64,000 nucleotides of DNA from Coneutiohabitans sp964457925 (GCA_964457925.1 CAYWGH010000018.1:1-64000), one strand, 5' to 3'; counted from the first letter of the stretch, positions 27,213-35,195 are shown. A program made the numbers and translations. Notes: generated by a model not told the origin, from the letters alone.

Positions 27213-28847
27213 TCACTCCAGCAGCGACAAGCCCTTTTGCGCATCGGCATTTTGGGGGTTGAGCTGCAACACTTTGCGATATGCCGTTTTGGCTTCTTCG
27301 TATTGCCGGTTGAGTGCCAGCCCCTGCGCCAGCCACAGCCAGCCATATTCGCTTTTCGGTTCCAGGTCCACGTGCTTGCGCAGCATCTGCGTGGCCTTGG
27401 TGTAATTCTTCTTCAATAAATTATAAAAACCGACTTGTTTCAACGCTTCCGAGTTTTTCGGATCCAACCCGATCACCGCCTCATATTCCGCCTCTGCTTG
27501 TGCTTGCGAATCCACTTGCGCATAGGTTCGCGCCAGCGAAAGCCTGGATTCCAGATGGTCCGGCCGCAGCCGAACGCTCTGTTTCAGGGGCGGGATGGCT
27601 GCCAGCCAGTTCTCCAATCCGATATAGGCAATGCCTTGATTGAAATAAGCGCCGGCTGCTGTGGGGTCGGCCTCGATTTTTTTCGCAAAGCACGGAATCG
27701 CTTCGGCGTAGCGCTTCTCGATCACCAGCAAGGTGCCAAGATCGAAGGACACGTCGGCCAGCGTCGAATCCAGGGCCAAGGCGTGTTGGAATTGCGTTAT
27801 CGCTTCAGCATAGCGTTTGGCGCGCGTCAAGCTCCGGCCCCACTTGACATAGTCCTCCATTTGCAGTTCGCCATTGATGGCGATCTTCGAGAGTTGTTCA
27901 TACGCCACAGCCGAACTGTCATAGGCGCGCGTGTCATAATAAAGATTGGCCAGCAGCCGCTGCGCCTCCACCGACGCCGCATTCAACTCGACGGCCCGCT
28001 CGGCGCGCGGCAGGGCTGCGGCCGGCTGGCGTGAGGCATAAAGCGCTTTCGCCAGCAAGAAATGCCCGGGGTAAGAATCCGGCCGGCGGGCGACAAATGT
28101 TTCGAGCACAGTCGTGGCCTCGCCATACTTGCGCCCGGCGAAATAGAGATTCCCCAAATCAAAATAAGCTTCGGAATAATTCGGGTCGAGGCGCACCACT
28201 TCCTGAAATTCGGTTAAAGCCTCGTTAAAATTTTTCTCTTTGATCAACAACTTGCCCAACGCGTAATGAACCTCCACCCAGTCCGGCCGCAATTTGAGTG
28301 CGCCACGATAATGCTCGATCGCCAGCGAGGGCACATTGTGCCGGGTGTAAGCTTCTCCCAGGGCGCGAAAGATTTCAGCATCCTGCGGGGCGGCCTCGCG
28401 CGCTTTCAACAGGGCGATCAACGCCTGATTCAGGGAGTCCTCGGCCAGATGAACCAAGCCCAGGCCATGCCAAAAGCGGCCCTTATTCTCTTTCAATTTT
28501 AGCCCGCTTATAAATGCAGCCTTGGCCTCCGCAAGTTTTTTCAGCTCCAAACTCACTGTGCCCAAGGCGTGCAGATAATCGCCTCGTTTTGCCTCCAGAT
28601 CACACGCGCGCTGCAATTCGGCACAGGCTTCCTCGCGCTGGCCCGCCTGCCATAGCGACATTCCCAGATAATAATGCGCCTCATGCGAGTTCGGATTACG
28701 CTGCACCTCGTCGCGTAAGAGCGTAATGGCTTCCGCAAATTTCTTGTTTTGGAATGCACTCCGCCCCGCTTCGAGTTGTTGCGCGCTGACGGCCACGGCA
28801 CCCAACACCAGGCTGAGCAACAACAGCTTTTGAATTCGCATTTGCAT
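27213..28847 (-). CDS. Secreted or periplasmic tetratricopeptide-repeat protein
   Basis: Protein of 544 residues with an N-terminal signal peptide (MQMRIQKLLLLSLVLGAVAVSA) followed by about fourteen TPR units, e.g. 'PNSHEAHYYLGMSLWQAGQ' and 'PNYSEAYFDLGNLYFAGRK'. TPRs mediate protein-protein contacts. It is in line with the STAS, exbB/exbD and tonB genes and may scaffold an envelope complex; this is inference. CBS gene 26 bp upstream. Confidence 0.85.
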   Translation of the reverse strand: MQMRIQKLLLLSLVLGAVAVSAQQLEAGRSAFQNKKFAEAITLLRDEVQRNPNSHEAHYYLGMSLWQAGQREEACAELQRACDLEAKRGDYLHALGTVSLELKKLAEAKAAFISGLKLKENKGRFWHGLGLVHLAEDSLNQALIALLKAREAAPQDAEIFRALGEAYTRHNVPSLAIEHYRGALKLRPDWVEVHYALGKLLIKEKNFNEALTEFQEVVRLDPNYSEAYFDLGNLYFAGRKYGEATTVLETFVARRPDSYPGHFLLAKALYASRQPAAALPRAERAVELNAASVEAQRLLANLYYDTRAYDSSAVAYEQLSKIAINGELQMEDYVKWGRSLTRAKRYAEAITQFQHALALDSTLADVSFDLGTLLVIEKRYAEAIPCFAKKIEADPTAAGAYFNQGIAYIGLENWLAAIPPLKQSVRLRPDHLESRLSLARTYAQVDSQAQAEAEYEAVIGLDPKNSEALKQVGFYNLLKKNYTKATQMLRKHVDLEPKSEYGWLWLAQGLALNRQYEEAKTAYRKVLQLNPQNADAQKGLSLLE

Positions 28848-28873
28848 GACTCCCTCAACCGCGTCAAATTCGA

Positions 28874-29350
28874 CTAGATATCCCGTATGACTTTAAGCAA
28901 ATCCATCGTCGTGATGATGCCGACGACCTTGTCCTTGTGCGTGACCATTAACCGGTGCACCCGCCCGCCGATCATGGTGTCCGCCACCTCTTGAATCGAG
29001 GTGTTTTCATCGACTTTAAAAACGAACGGCGTCATGATTTCACGCACCGTGACCAGCGGTTTTTCTTCGATGTGAAACGAGGAAATTTCCTCCGGCGATA
29101 GGCGATCTTCCCAGCCGTGCATGTAGTAATCATGCGGTTCATTCGCATGCGCGCGCATTTCGGCAAGGCTGTCGTGTTGCACAATATCCGTCAACGAAAC
29201 GACGCCGATCAATTTGCCGTGTTCGTCCGCCACCGGCGCGCCGGTAATCGCCTTGTCGATGAGAAATTGCGCCAATTCTTCGATCGTCCAATCTTCGGGA
29301 ACCGAGATAACATGAGGATTCATGACATCCTTTGCTGTAAGCTTTTTCAT
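28874..29350 (-). CDS. CBS-domain pair protein
   Basis: Protein of 158 residues with two CBS repeats. The first is around 'TIEELAQFLIDKAITGAPVADEHGKLIGVVSLTDI' (in parts), the second around 'TSIQEVADTMIGGRVHRLMVTHKDKVVGIITTMD'. Such pairs bind adenosyl nucleotides and sense energy state. GAGGAG precedes the ATG at 29350. First gene of the exb/tonB cluster; a possible sigma-54-type promoter lies at 29408-29422. Confidence 0.9.
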   Translation of the reverse strand: MKKLTAKDVMNPHVISVPEDWTIEELAQFLIDKAITGAPVADEHGKLIGVVSLTDIVQHDSLAEMRAHANEPHDYYMHGWEDRLSPEEISSFHIEEKPLVTVREIMTPFVFKVDENTSIQEVADTMIGGRVHRLMVTHKDKVVGIITTMDLLKVIRDI

Positions 29351-29654
29351 GACGATCTCCTCAGGGCTGCACGTCGTGATTGATTCACCTAACCACCTGT
29401 GGAATTAGCAGCAATAATGCCAAGATTTACCCCTGCGAGGCATAACATTTATGTTTTTGAATGTTCATCAATTAGATCAACTGGCGTACCAGCATAAAAT
29501 TGAGGGAAATTCTTCCTTCTCGGAAAATGGTAGGGGCGTTTCTCAAACTTAGGAAAAGCGCGACCTCACGCCGTCGGGCGCTCAGGATCCATTACTGGAG
29601 GCGAATAACTATTGATGAAGACGAGTGCAGGGTCTGGAAGGGTATCGACATCAG
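29351..29654. other. Intergenic region
   Basis: No supported gene. It contains the candidate promoter of the CBS gene at 29408-29422. The rest shows no recognised signal. Confidence 0.4.
29408..29422 (-). promoter_or_regulatory. Possible sigma-54-like promoter of the CBS/TPR/exb cluster
   Basis: The minus strand reads TGGCAT-TATTG-CTGC, preserving GG-N10-GC spacing. The -12 element CTGC is off consensus. It is 58 nt upstream of the CBS start codon. Confidence 0.3.
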
Positions 29655-29771
29655 TTACCCCATTGATTTGCAGAAAAATAATTGCCGGCCGGCGAGCCAT
29701 TTCGCCAGCATTCCACCGCCGGCCACAAAAGCTGCCAGCGCCACGAGCGCAAGCCAATATGGCTTTTTCAT
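29655..29771 (-). CDS. Small single-span membrane protein
   Basis: A 38-residue peptide (MKKPYWLALVALAAFVAGGG...) with one hydrophobic helix and a basic C-terminus. Its ATG overlaps the stop of the preceding gene as ATGA, suggesting translational coupling. No family was recognised. Confidence 0.45.
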   Translation of the reverse strand: MKKPYWLALVALAAFVAGGGMLAKWLAGRQLFFCKSMG

Positions 29772-30034
29772 CTTTGTTGCTTCGTTCTCGTATAAACGGC
29801 TTTGAGTTGTTTGAGAATCAACAAACAGCCGTGACACTCTTCTTTGAATTCCTCCAGCGCCACGGCTTCCACGCGCACCTCCTGCCCCAACTCTTCATGC
29901 ATCTCGATGGCGTCCTGCACGCGGTTCGCATCGGCAATGAAGCGCCGCTTCCAGCCTTCCGCCGCCAATTGCGGATCGGGCGGCGATACACAGCCTGGGA
30001 TATTGCTGTGATCAGTTTGACAATTGTTGTTCAT
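29768..30034 (-). CDS. Hypothetical Cys-containing protein
   Basis: A protein of 88 residues, mostly helical and acidic, with 'EECHGCLLILKQL' near the C-terminus and a third Cys near residue 15. The paired Cys could bind metal or form a disulfide. It overlaps the small membrane protein gene by 4 nt (ATGA). It lies downstream of the activase remnant on the same strand and might once have belonged to that locus. No function can be assigned. Confidence 0.5.
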   Translation of the reverse strand: MNNNCQTDHSNIPGCVSPPDPQLAAEGWKRRFIADANRVQDAIEMHEELGQEVRVEAVALEEFKEECHGCLLILKQLKAVYTRTKQQR

Positions 30035-30132
30035 TACTAGTTTCTCTGTTTTCTCCGTGTCAATCTTTTTGGTTCCGGCTTGTCCGGGTTGGGATTGGTT
30101 TGCAGACTGGCAGTCTGCGTTACGCTTTGCTT

Positions 30133-30443
30133 TTACGCTATGCCGTACGCCACGTGTTTCCCGCTTTGCTCAAGCAGTTTTCTCAACCGAATTTGCCCCA
30201 AAATCGCGCAGCCCAGCGCCGCGGTGAATTGCGGCAGGTCGCCTGCGGGCACGTTCACATTTTCTCCCAATCATTCGCGGAGAACTTTCGCCACCACCTC
30301 CCAGCGCAGGATGCCGCCGACCAGCGTGTACTCCGGCTCCAGTTTATTGCGCTTCATCAATTGCAGCGAGCGGTCGGTGAGCGAGATGATGGCGCCGAAC
30401 ATAATATCCTCAGGCGGCACGCCTTCGGAAAGATGGCTGATAA
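30133..30443 (-). pseudogene. C-terminal remnant of a BadF/BcrA/HgdC-type 2-hydroxyacyl-CoA dehydratase activase
   Basis: The minus-strand frame begins at the cassette junction as (V)ISHLSEGVPPEDIMFGAI. It continues with 'PEYTLVGGILRWEVVAKVLRE', an in-frame TGA at 30273-30271, then 'LGENVNVPAGDLPQFTAAL', 'GCAILGQIRL' and a TAA at 30135-30133. 'ISHLSEGVPPEDI' and 'GDLPQFTAALGCAI' are signatures of the ATPase that activates 2-hydroxyacyl-CoA dehydratases and benzoyl-CoA reductases. The TGA stands where a Trp codon (TGG) would fit. The N-terminal half of this gene is missing except for the piece at 31285-31339. Confidence 0.75.
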
Positions 30444-30563
30444 CGCCGGCGTCAGGGGCGGCTGCGCGAACGAGGCTCAAAACGAGTACAGACTTTCTAT
30501 TCTTGCACAATTGAAATTCGTGGCTCCGGCGCAGCCGTCCCCTGCACGCACAAGTTAGAACAC
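30437..30563 (-). repeat. attC-like recombination site of the higBA integron cassette
   Basis: Read on the minus strand, GTGTTCTAAC (R'') is followed by an arm GCGTgCAGGGGaCGGCTGCGC. This arm pairs with GCGCAGCCGCCCCTGACGC near the other end, leaving two single extrahelical bases (lower case). The site ends at G^TTATC (R'). In the excised circle R' would read GTTAGAACAC, the exact complement of R''. A long stem with extrahelical bases and GTT crossover is the known architecture of attC sites; at about 125 bp it is within the usual size range. Confidence 0.75.
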
Positions 30564-30599
30564 AGAACGTACTATTTCACTGTGTTTTCGCTATCAAGA

Positions 30600-30914
30600 T
30601 CAAGCTACCTTCTTCTTCAGCGGGCTGATTTGGGCATATTCAGTTTTATTCGATTGAAGTGTTTCCCACATATCATAATTGGTCTGAAGCCCCATCCAAA
30701 AATCCGCTGTCGTATTAAAGAATTTTGCCAGCCGAAATGCCGTATCTGGCGTCACAGATCGTTTCCCAAGAATAATTTCATTGACACGTACTCGAGTAAC
30801 TCCGATTGCGTCCGCAAGTTGTTGTTGTGTGAGCTTTAATGGTTCGAGAAACTCGTAGCGAATTATCTCACCAGGATGCGTCGGTTGTCGATATTTAGGT
30901 AACATTGCATTCAT
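30600..30914 (-). CDS. higA: HigA-family antitoxin
   Basis: Protein of 104 residues with an XRE helix-turn-helix typical of HigA/VapI antitoxins: 'PTHPGEIIRYEFLEPLKLTQ', 'QLADAIGVTRVRVNEIILGK' and 'FRLAKFFNTTADFWMGLQ'. It should neutralise the HigB toxin encoded 6 bp upstream and repress the shared promoter. Toxin-first order is the usual higBA arrangement. Both genes are inside the integron-type cassette. Start at 30914; an alternative ATG is at 30905. Confidence 0.9.
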   Translation of the reverse strand: MNAMLPKYRQPTHPGEIIRYEFLEPLKLTQQQLADAIGVTRVRVNEIILGKRSVTPDTAFRLAKFFNTTADFWMGLQTNYDMWETLQSNKTEYAQISPLKKKVA

Positions 30915-30920
30915 CCCTTA

Positions 30921-31202
30921 TTAATGATACTGCACCAACTCAAGGTTAAAAATATCTCCCTTTTCGAACTTGAAACATAATCGCCAAGGACCGTTGACTG
31001 AAATCGCCCATTGTCCCTCACGGTCGCCGTGCAACTGGTGAAGATTGTTTGAAGGAGGAGAGCTCAAATCGTGCAATTCCCGCGCAACATTTAGCATATC
31101 CAGTTTTCGAATCAATCTGCTTTTCAAATGATCGGGAACACGTTTGTGTCTTCCGGTATTCCAAAAATCTTCGAGCCAGGGCTGCTTGAAACTCTTGATC
31201 AT
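30921..31202 (-). CDS. higB: HigB-family mRNA interferase toxin
   Basis: Protein of 93 residues of the RelE/HigB superfamily. 'MIKSFKQPWLEDFWNTGRH' at the start, 'LIRKLDMLNVARELHDLSSP', 'LHQLHGDREGQWAISVNGPW' and 'RLCFKF' match HigB toxins that cleave mRNA on the ribosome. It precedes higA by 6 bp. The 82 bp between its start and the cassette edge would contain the promoter. Toxin-antitoxin genes are common integron cassette cargo. Confidence 0.9.
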   Translation of the reverse strand: MIKSFKQPWLEDFWNTGRHKRVPDHLKSRLIRKLDMLNVARELHDLSSPPSNNLHQLHGDREGQWAISVNGPWRLCFKFEKGDIFNLELVQYH

Positions 31203-31284
31203 GGCGGAAGATAATATGCAACGATGTTCGTTGCAAGCAAAATTATGTTGAGATACTATCTGAAGATGTTCATGGGTGTTCTAA

Positions 31285-31339
31285 CTTCGGATTCGGCAAA
31301 AACCGCGCACACGCCGGAGATCGGCACTTTCTCTTTCAA
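31285..31339 (-). pseudogene. Internal activase fragment on the other side of the cassette
   Basis: Eighteen codons reading LKEKVPISGVCAVFAESE plus a G. 'CAVFAESEV' is the conserved Cys/Walker-region motif of BadF/BcrA/HgdC activases. It joins seamlessly to the fragment ending at 30443 when the cassette is removed. Immediately upstream the frame runs into the dehydratase fragment, so the activase N-terminus and the dehydratase C-terminus were lost in an older deletion. Confidence 0.75.
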
Positions 31340-31848
31340 TAGCGACGGTCACGCTCAAAATCCGGATCGCCAGGCCATGATTGCGTGCCCGCGGCGCGGG
31401 TGACGGGAATATCGATGGTGAAGATCGGAACGTGATACATGCGCTCCCAAATCTCCGCCCATTTGATGTACGTGTTGCAAGCATTGGTGAGCACCGCGAA
31501 ACGCGGCTTGGGAATTTTGCCCATGGGATGCTGTCCGCCTTTGAGTTGCACCGCGACATCGGCTTTGACATAGCCGCAAATATCCAGCGAGTAACCGTGC
31601 TCTTCCGCGACGTTGAGAAATTCCGGCGCCACTTTGCGCACCGCGGTTTGCAGCGAATTGATCTCGGGAAAGACAACGGGAAGATCGAAAGTCTTGAGAA
31701 TCTCATTGAGACTTCCCATCACGAACACATACGCCGCGCCTTCCCCGCATTCGCTGCATTCGTTCAACTCCGTGAACCACTCGCGAAACAACCGCGCACC
31801 ATCGCGATGGCCGCGGCCAACCATTCCGTCATTATTATCAGTTGGCAT
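31336..31848 (-). pseudogene. N-terminal fragment of a 2-hydroxyacyl-CoA dehydratase / benzoyl-CoA reductase-type subunit
   Basis: A frame of 170 residues with 'ECGEGAAYVFVMGSLNEILK', 'LPVVFPEINSLQTAVRKV', 'HGYSLDICGYVKADVAVQ' and 'LTNACNTYIKWAEIWER' followed by 'DPDFERDRRY', then a stop. This is the start of an HgdB/BcrB-type subunit, including its conserved Cys positions; family members exceed 350 residues. The sequence after the stop is an activase fragment, so a deletion has fused two genes. The ATG at 31848 may be original. Probably non-functional. Confidence 0.75.
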
Positions 31849-31917
31849 TTGTTTGCTTTCCAGTTACCTTAATTTGCCCACGAAACACGCGACAAGACAT
31901 CAATGGAATTTTTGATT

Positions 31918-32010
31918 GCAGATCGTTGGATTACTGGATTAATGGTTTTCCAAATAATGGAATACTTGTCATTCCATTAATCCATTAATCCACTAATCCA
32001 GCAATCCATT
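31918..32010. repeat. Imperfect inverted repeat of ATTGGATT/AATCCATT words
   Basis: TTGGATTACTGGATTAATGG on the left is mirrored by CCATTAATCCACTAATCCAG on the right, with extra CCATTAAT copies in between. It belongs to the same type of intergenic element as those at 8503, 45234 and 46711. Confidence 0.55.
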
Positions 32011-32015
32011 TGTTT

Positions 32016-32117
32016 GGCTATAATAAGATCCTGCCAGATCTGCGCTGACTTCTTCCCATCGCGATCGCCGGCGTGACCATTCCACACTGCAAACGCAACT
32101 CGCACCCTTTGATTGGC
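32016..32117 (-). pseudogene. Short remnant duplicating the C-terminus of the cytochrome/EB_dh gene
   Basis: Minus-strand translation reads NQRVRVAFAVWNGHAGDRDG, KKSAQIWQDL, IIAK. The end of the intact gene at 33549 reads GQTVRVSFAVWNGHAGDRDG, KKSVTIWQDL, VIAR. The DNA is also alike (GCGATCGCCGGCGTGACC is shared exactly). This remnant lies on the far side of the DUF4143 ATPase gene, so a paralogue once stood here or the ATPase gene landed beside a duplicated end. Confidence 0.65.
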
Positions 32118-32142
32118 ATGAAATCAAAGCTATTTTTCAAAC

Positions 32143-32185
32143 TACCTTGTAAAACTATATTTTATCATTTATATTTACCTTGTAA
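32143..32185. promoter_or_regulatory. Paired TACCTTGTAA direct repeats upstream of the DUF4143 ATPase
   Basis: TACCTTGTAA occurs at 32143-32152 and 32176-32185, 33 bp apart (about three helix turns), in a strongly AT-rich stretch before the ATPase start at 32224. It could be an operator or part of the promoter. Confidence 0.35.
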
Positions 32186-32223
32186 TTTTAAATTCGCCCT
32201 TATAATCAGGTAGATTTGCAACC

Positions 32224-33531
32224 ATGGATCGTTTTATCTCAAAAAGGCTGCTTGACTGGAAGAATCGGCCCAACCGCAAGCCACTCATTCTTCGAGGCGC
32301 ACGCCAGGTTGGCAAAACCCATACGGTGTTGGATTTTGGCCGAAATTATTTTAAAGGCAAAGTGCATCTCGTCGATCTCGAAAAACATCCGGACTGGCAT
32401 CATGTTTTCGAAAAAGATTTGGTTGCCAAAAGAATTTTATCCGAGCTGGAAATTCTCGTGAACGCTCGCATCACTCCGGGCACGGATTTGCTTTTCATCG
32501 ATGAAATCCAGACTTGTCCTCGCGCCATCATGGCGCTGCGATATTTCTACGAAGAAATTCCCGCGCTCGATGTCATCGCCGCCGGCTCATTGCTTGAATT
32601 TGCCATGAAGAATATCTCTTTTCCGGTGGGCCGCGTTCAGATTTTGAATATGTTTCCGATGAGTTTTCCAGAATTTCTGCATGCCACCGGCAAAACCACG
32701 GCGGCGGAAACCGTGCTCGCTTCCACAACCGTGCAACCCGAGGCGATCCACAATATGCTGCTTGAAGAGCTGCGCCGCTATTTTTTTATTGGCGGCATGC
32801 CGGAATGTGTCAAGACCTTCGTGCAAACCGGCAAAATCAGGGATGCCTTTGAAGTGCAGGCGGAGTTGGTCAACACCTTTCGCCAGGATTTTTCAAAATA
32901 CGCGCCTTATTCCGATGCGCGTTGTCTGAACTCGGTTTTAACTGCAACCGCAAAACATGTCGGGCGCCAAATTAAGTATTCCCAGTTGGCAGAGGGTTTC
33001 ACCAATCCAACCATCAAGAAGGCGTTTGATCTGCTCTGCCTGGCCCAGGTCATCCGCAAGGTGCCGGCAACTTCTCCTGCGGGTTTGCCTCTTGGCGCCG
33101 CGGCCTCGGAACGAAAGTTCAAAGCATTGATGCTCGATGTTGGACTCATGCAACATTTGTGCGGCCTGCCTGTGGACGTGGAATTTGCGAAAACCGATTT
33201 ATTGAGCATCCATCAAGGCGCTTTGGCCGAACAGTTCGTCGGCCAGGAGCTGCTTGCTGCCGGGCAAAGCGAGCTTTACTATTGGGCGCGCGAGGCCAAG
33301 AGCAGCAGCGCCGAAATCGATTATTTGATCGTGAAAGACGGCAACATTCATCCGATTGAAGTCAAAAGCGGCGCTTCCGGAAAATTAAAAAGCCTGCATC
33401 TGCTGCTGCAGAGTTATCCCCATTGCCCTGCCGGCTACGTTTTCTCCTCAGCCAATTATGCCGAGCTTCCTGAACAGAAGCTCGTCTTCCTGCCGTTGTA
33501 TTATGCTTTTCAACAAGGTCGTTTGGATTAG
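32224..33531 (+). CDS. AAA_14/DUF4143 ATPase
   Basis: Protein of 435 residues. The N-terminal AAA domain has Walker A GARQVGKT, Walker B 'LLFIDEIQ' and 'IAAGSLLEFAM'. The C-terminal DUF4143 domain ends with 'AEIDYLIVKDGNIHPIEVKS', a pattern like PD-(D/E)XK nucleases. Members are widespread single-gene accessory ATPases of uncertain role. It is the only plus-strand gene among minus-strand genes from 23.5 to 35.2 kb. It sits between a remnant and the intact copy of a cytochrome gene end, and its stop is 17 bp from the convergent cytochrome stop. This suggests horizontal acquisition. Confidence 0.85.
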   Translation: MDRFISKRLLDWKNRPNRKPLILRGARQVGKTHTVLDFGRNYFKGKVHLVDLEKHPDWHHVFEKDLVAKRILSELEILVNARITPGTDLLFIDEIQTCPRAIMALRYFYEEIPALDVIAAGSLLEFAMKNISFPVGRVQILNMFPMSFPEFLHATGKTTAAETVLASTTVQPEAIHNMLLEELRRYFFIGGMPECVKTFVQTGKIRDAFEVQAELVNTFRQDFSKYAPYSDARCLNSVLTATAKHVGRQIKYSQLAEGFTNPTIKKAFDLLCLAQVIRKVPATSPAGLPLGAAASERKFKALMLDVGLMQHLCGLPVDVEFAKTDLLSIHQGALAEQFVGQELLAAGQSELYYWAREAKSSSAEIDYLIVKDGNIHPIEVKSGASGKLKSLHLLLQSYPHCPAGYVFSSANYAELPEQKLVFLPLYYAFQQGRLD

Positions 33532-33548
33532 TTGCATTATCCCAAAAC

Positions 33549-35195
33549 CTACCTCGCAATCACCAAATCCTGCCAGATCGTCACCGATTTCTTGCCGTCG
33601 CGATCGCCGGCGTGACCGTTCCACACTGCAAAGGAAACACGAACAGTTTGTCCAGGCAGAAAATTCAGCATACTCTTCGCGGTTTTCGGGTCTTTTGGGG
33701 TGACTTTAAAGGCACGGCGAAAGATCACACGATACGTGCCGATATCATAAGCGCCTTTGGCGGTCACGGTTTGATCCGGAATCGGATGCGCTTTCAGCGT
33801 GCCGAAACCCTGCGCGTAGAGCGCTTCTGCGGCGCTTTCGCGCGTGGGATCGGAAACGATATTACCCGCGCCCCAACCGGTGATGAACGTCGGATCGGAC
33901 TCCATCGTGAGCGCGTGCCGCGTCGGTTGCTCCAGCGCGGAGCGCATCAAATTCGGGTAAGAGTCGATGCCGATATTCGGATAAACTTTGTCGAGGTCTT
34001 GAAACGCCGCTTCCATATCGGCCTGGCGCTCGGCTTTCCACATCCAAATGTTGACGAACCGGCCTTTCTCGCCCATGCCGAAAAACGGCGGATCAGGATC
34101 GAGCGTAAATGACACCGCAGCAGCATCACGAAAATCCTGTACGCGCATCGCGGTTTTGTCATTGGTGTCATCGTACCACATCAGGCGCAGCGCCAGCTCT
34201 TTGCCATCGTGAACGGCTTGCACGGTTAAAATTTCCGGACGATCATTGCGCCACCACAGCGGCATCATGTGCAGGTTCACGCTTGGCACATCGCGCCAGA
34301 CGCTGGCATCGGGATGGTCGGGAATCTGCGCCACGCGTTTGGCCACAATTAAGAACTTTTTCATCTCCACGCGTTCGCGTTGTTCGGGACTCGACATCGA
34401 CAAAACAAAATGCGTCAAGTCCCACGCCTCCGTGCCATACGCCCAATCGCTCATCGGCATCGGCGTGCCGGGCAAGCCGGCGACGATGCGGCGATAAATT
34501 TCCTGCGGCTCGGGAATGCCTTTGAAAACGCCCATCGTCAAATCGCGCGGCCGCGTCGGATAACCGGCGTCATCAAATTGCTCTTGCACGCCATCACCCT
34601 TGCCGGTTTCTCCGTGACACGAGGCGCAGGCATCGCGAAAAAATTCCCGCGCGCGCGCCGCAGCTTCGGCAGTATAGGGCGGCTCCGGCGGAACTTTGAT
34701 GATGCCGGTGCCGCCCTCACTCTCGTCGGTATTCGGTTGAATGGGATTTTGCGCAAAAGTTTTGATATAATGCACGAGCCCCCAGCGCGTTTGTTCCGGC
34801 AAATGCGCCCACGAGGGCATGGCCGAACCGGGAATGCCGCGCGAGATCGTCGTGTACAAATCAACATCGGTCGGCTGCCGCTCCCACGTGGAGACGAGCC
34901 GATACTGCGCCGTCACAAAATCGCGCGGCTTGGGATAGAGCAAATACGCCGCCTCACCCTGGCCGCGGCCATCAACGCCGTGGCACGGCGCGCATTGTTG
35001 CGCGTAAATTTTTTTGCCTTCCGCCAAAAGCGCGGGCGTGCTGGGCATTTTTGGGGTGGGGTGATAGGCGAAATTTATTATACCAGATTGTGGATCATCG
35101 GCAACCCACGCGGATGTAAAACCCAGCAAGCCGAGTCCGACCATGCCGGACAATTATACACATACGGCAATGCAAGGAGAGGATAAAATCTTCAT
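33549..35195 (-). CDS. Diheme cytochrome c fused to EB_dh (ethylbenzene dehydrogenase gamma-like) haem-b domain; stop codon in signal peptide
   Basis: Two cytochrome c domains (CAPCH near 'AEGKKIYAQQ', CASCH near 'AREFFRDA') precede a C-terminal EB_dh-like domain ('SVNLHMMPLWWRNDR', 'YRVIFRRAFKV', 'VRVSFAVWNGHAGDRDG'). That domain type binds haem b in DMSO reductase-family gamma subunits. The natural start is the ATG at 35195, which has AAAGGACC upstream and begins MKILSSPCIAVCV. An in-frame TAA at 35156-35154 interrupts the signal peptide, which resumes LSGMVGLGLLGFTSAWVA. Either the gene is inactivated, it starts at TTG 35153, or the stop is a sequencing error. Two Rrf2-type dyads lie upstream. 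Confidence 0.75.

Larger units (their letters stand above)
30444..31284 (-). mobile_element. Lone integron gene cassette carrying higBA, inserted in an activase gene
   Basis: The 841-bp segment starts (minus strand) with TTAGAACAC after a G at 31285 and ends with an attC-like site before TTATC. The genes read toward attC, as in normal cassettes. Deleting it joins GAAG to TTATCAGCC, restoring GCC GAA TCC GAA GTT ATC AGC CAT = A-E-S-E-V-I-S-H, the exact activase consensus. No integrase gene, attI or second cassette is visible, so this looks like an IntI-mediated insertion at a secondary G^TT site. Confidence 0.75.

Noticed and set aside
30271..30273. TGA as a recoded Trp or Sec codon in the activase
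   Set aside because: The same gene is truncated, deleted and interrupted; other genes in the window use TGA as a normal stop.
30552..31287. 12-bp AAGTTAGAACAC inverted repeats as transposon ends
   Set aside because: They are explained better as the R' and R'' parts of an attC site: the restored activase frame uses the G^TT points, and there is no transposase or target duplication.
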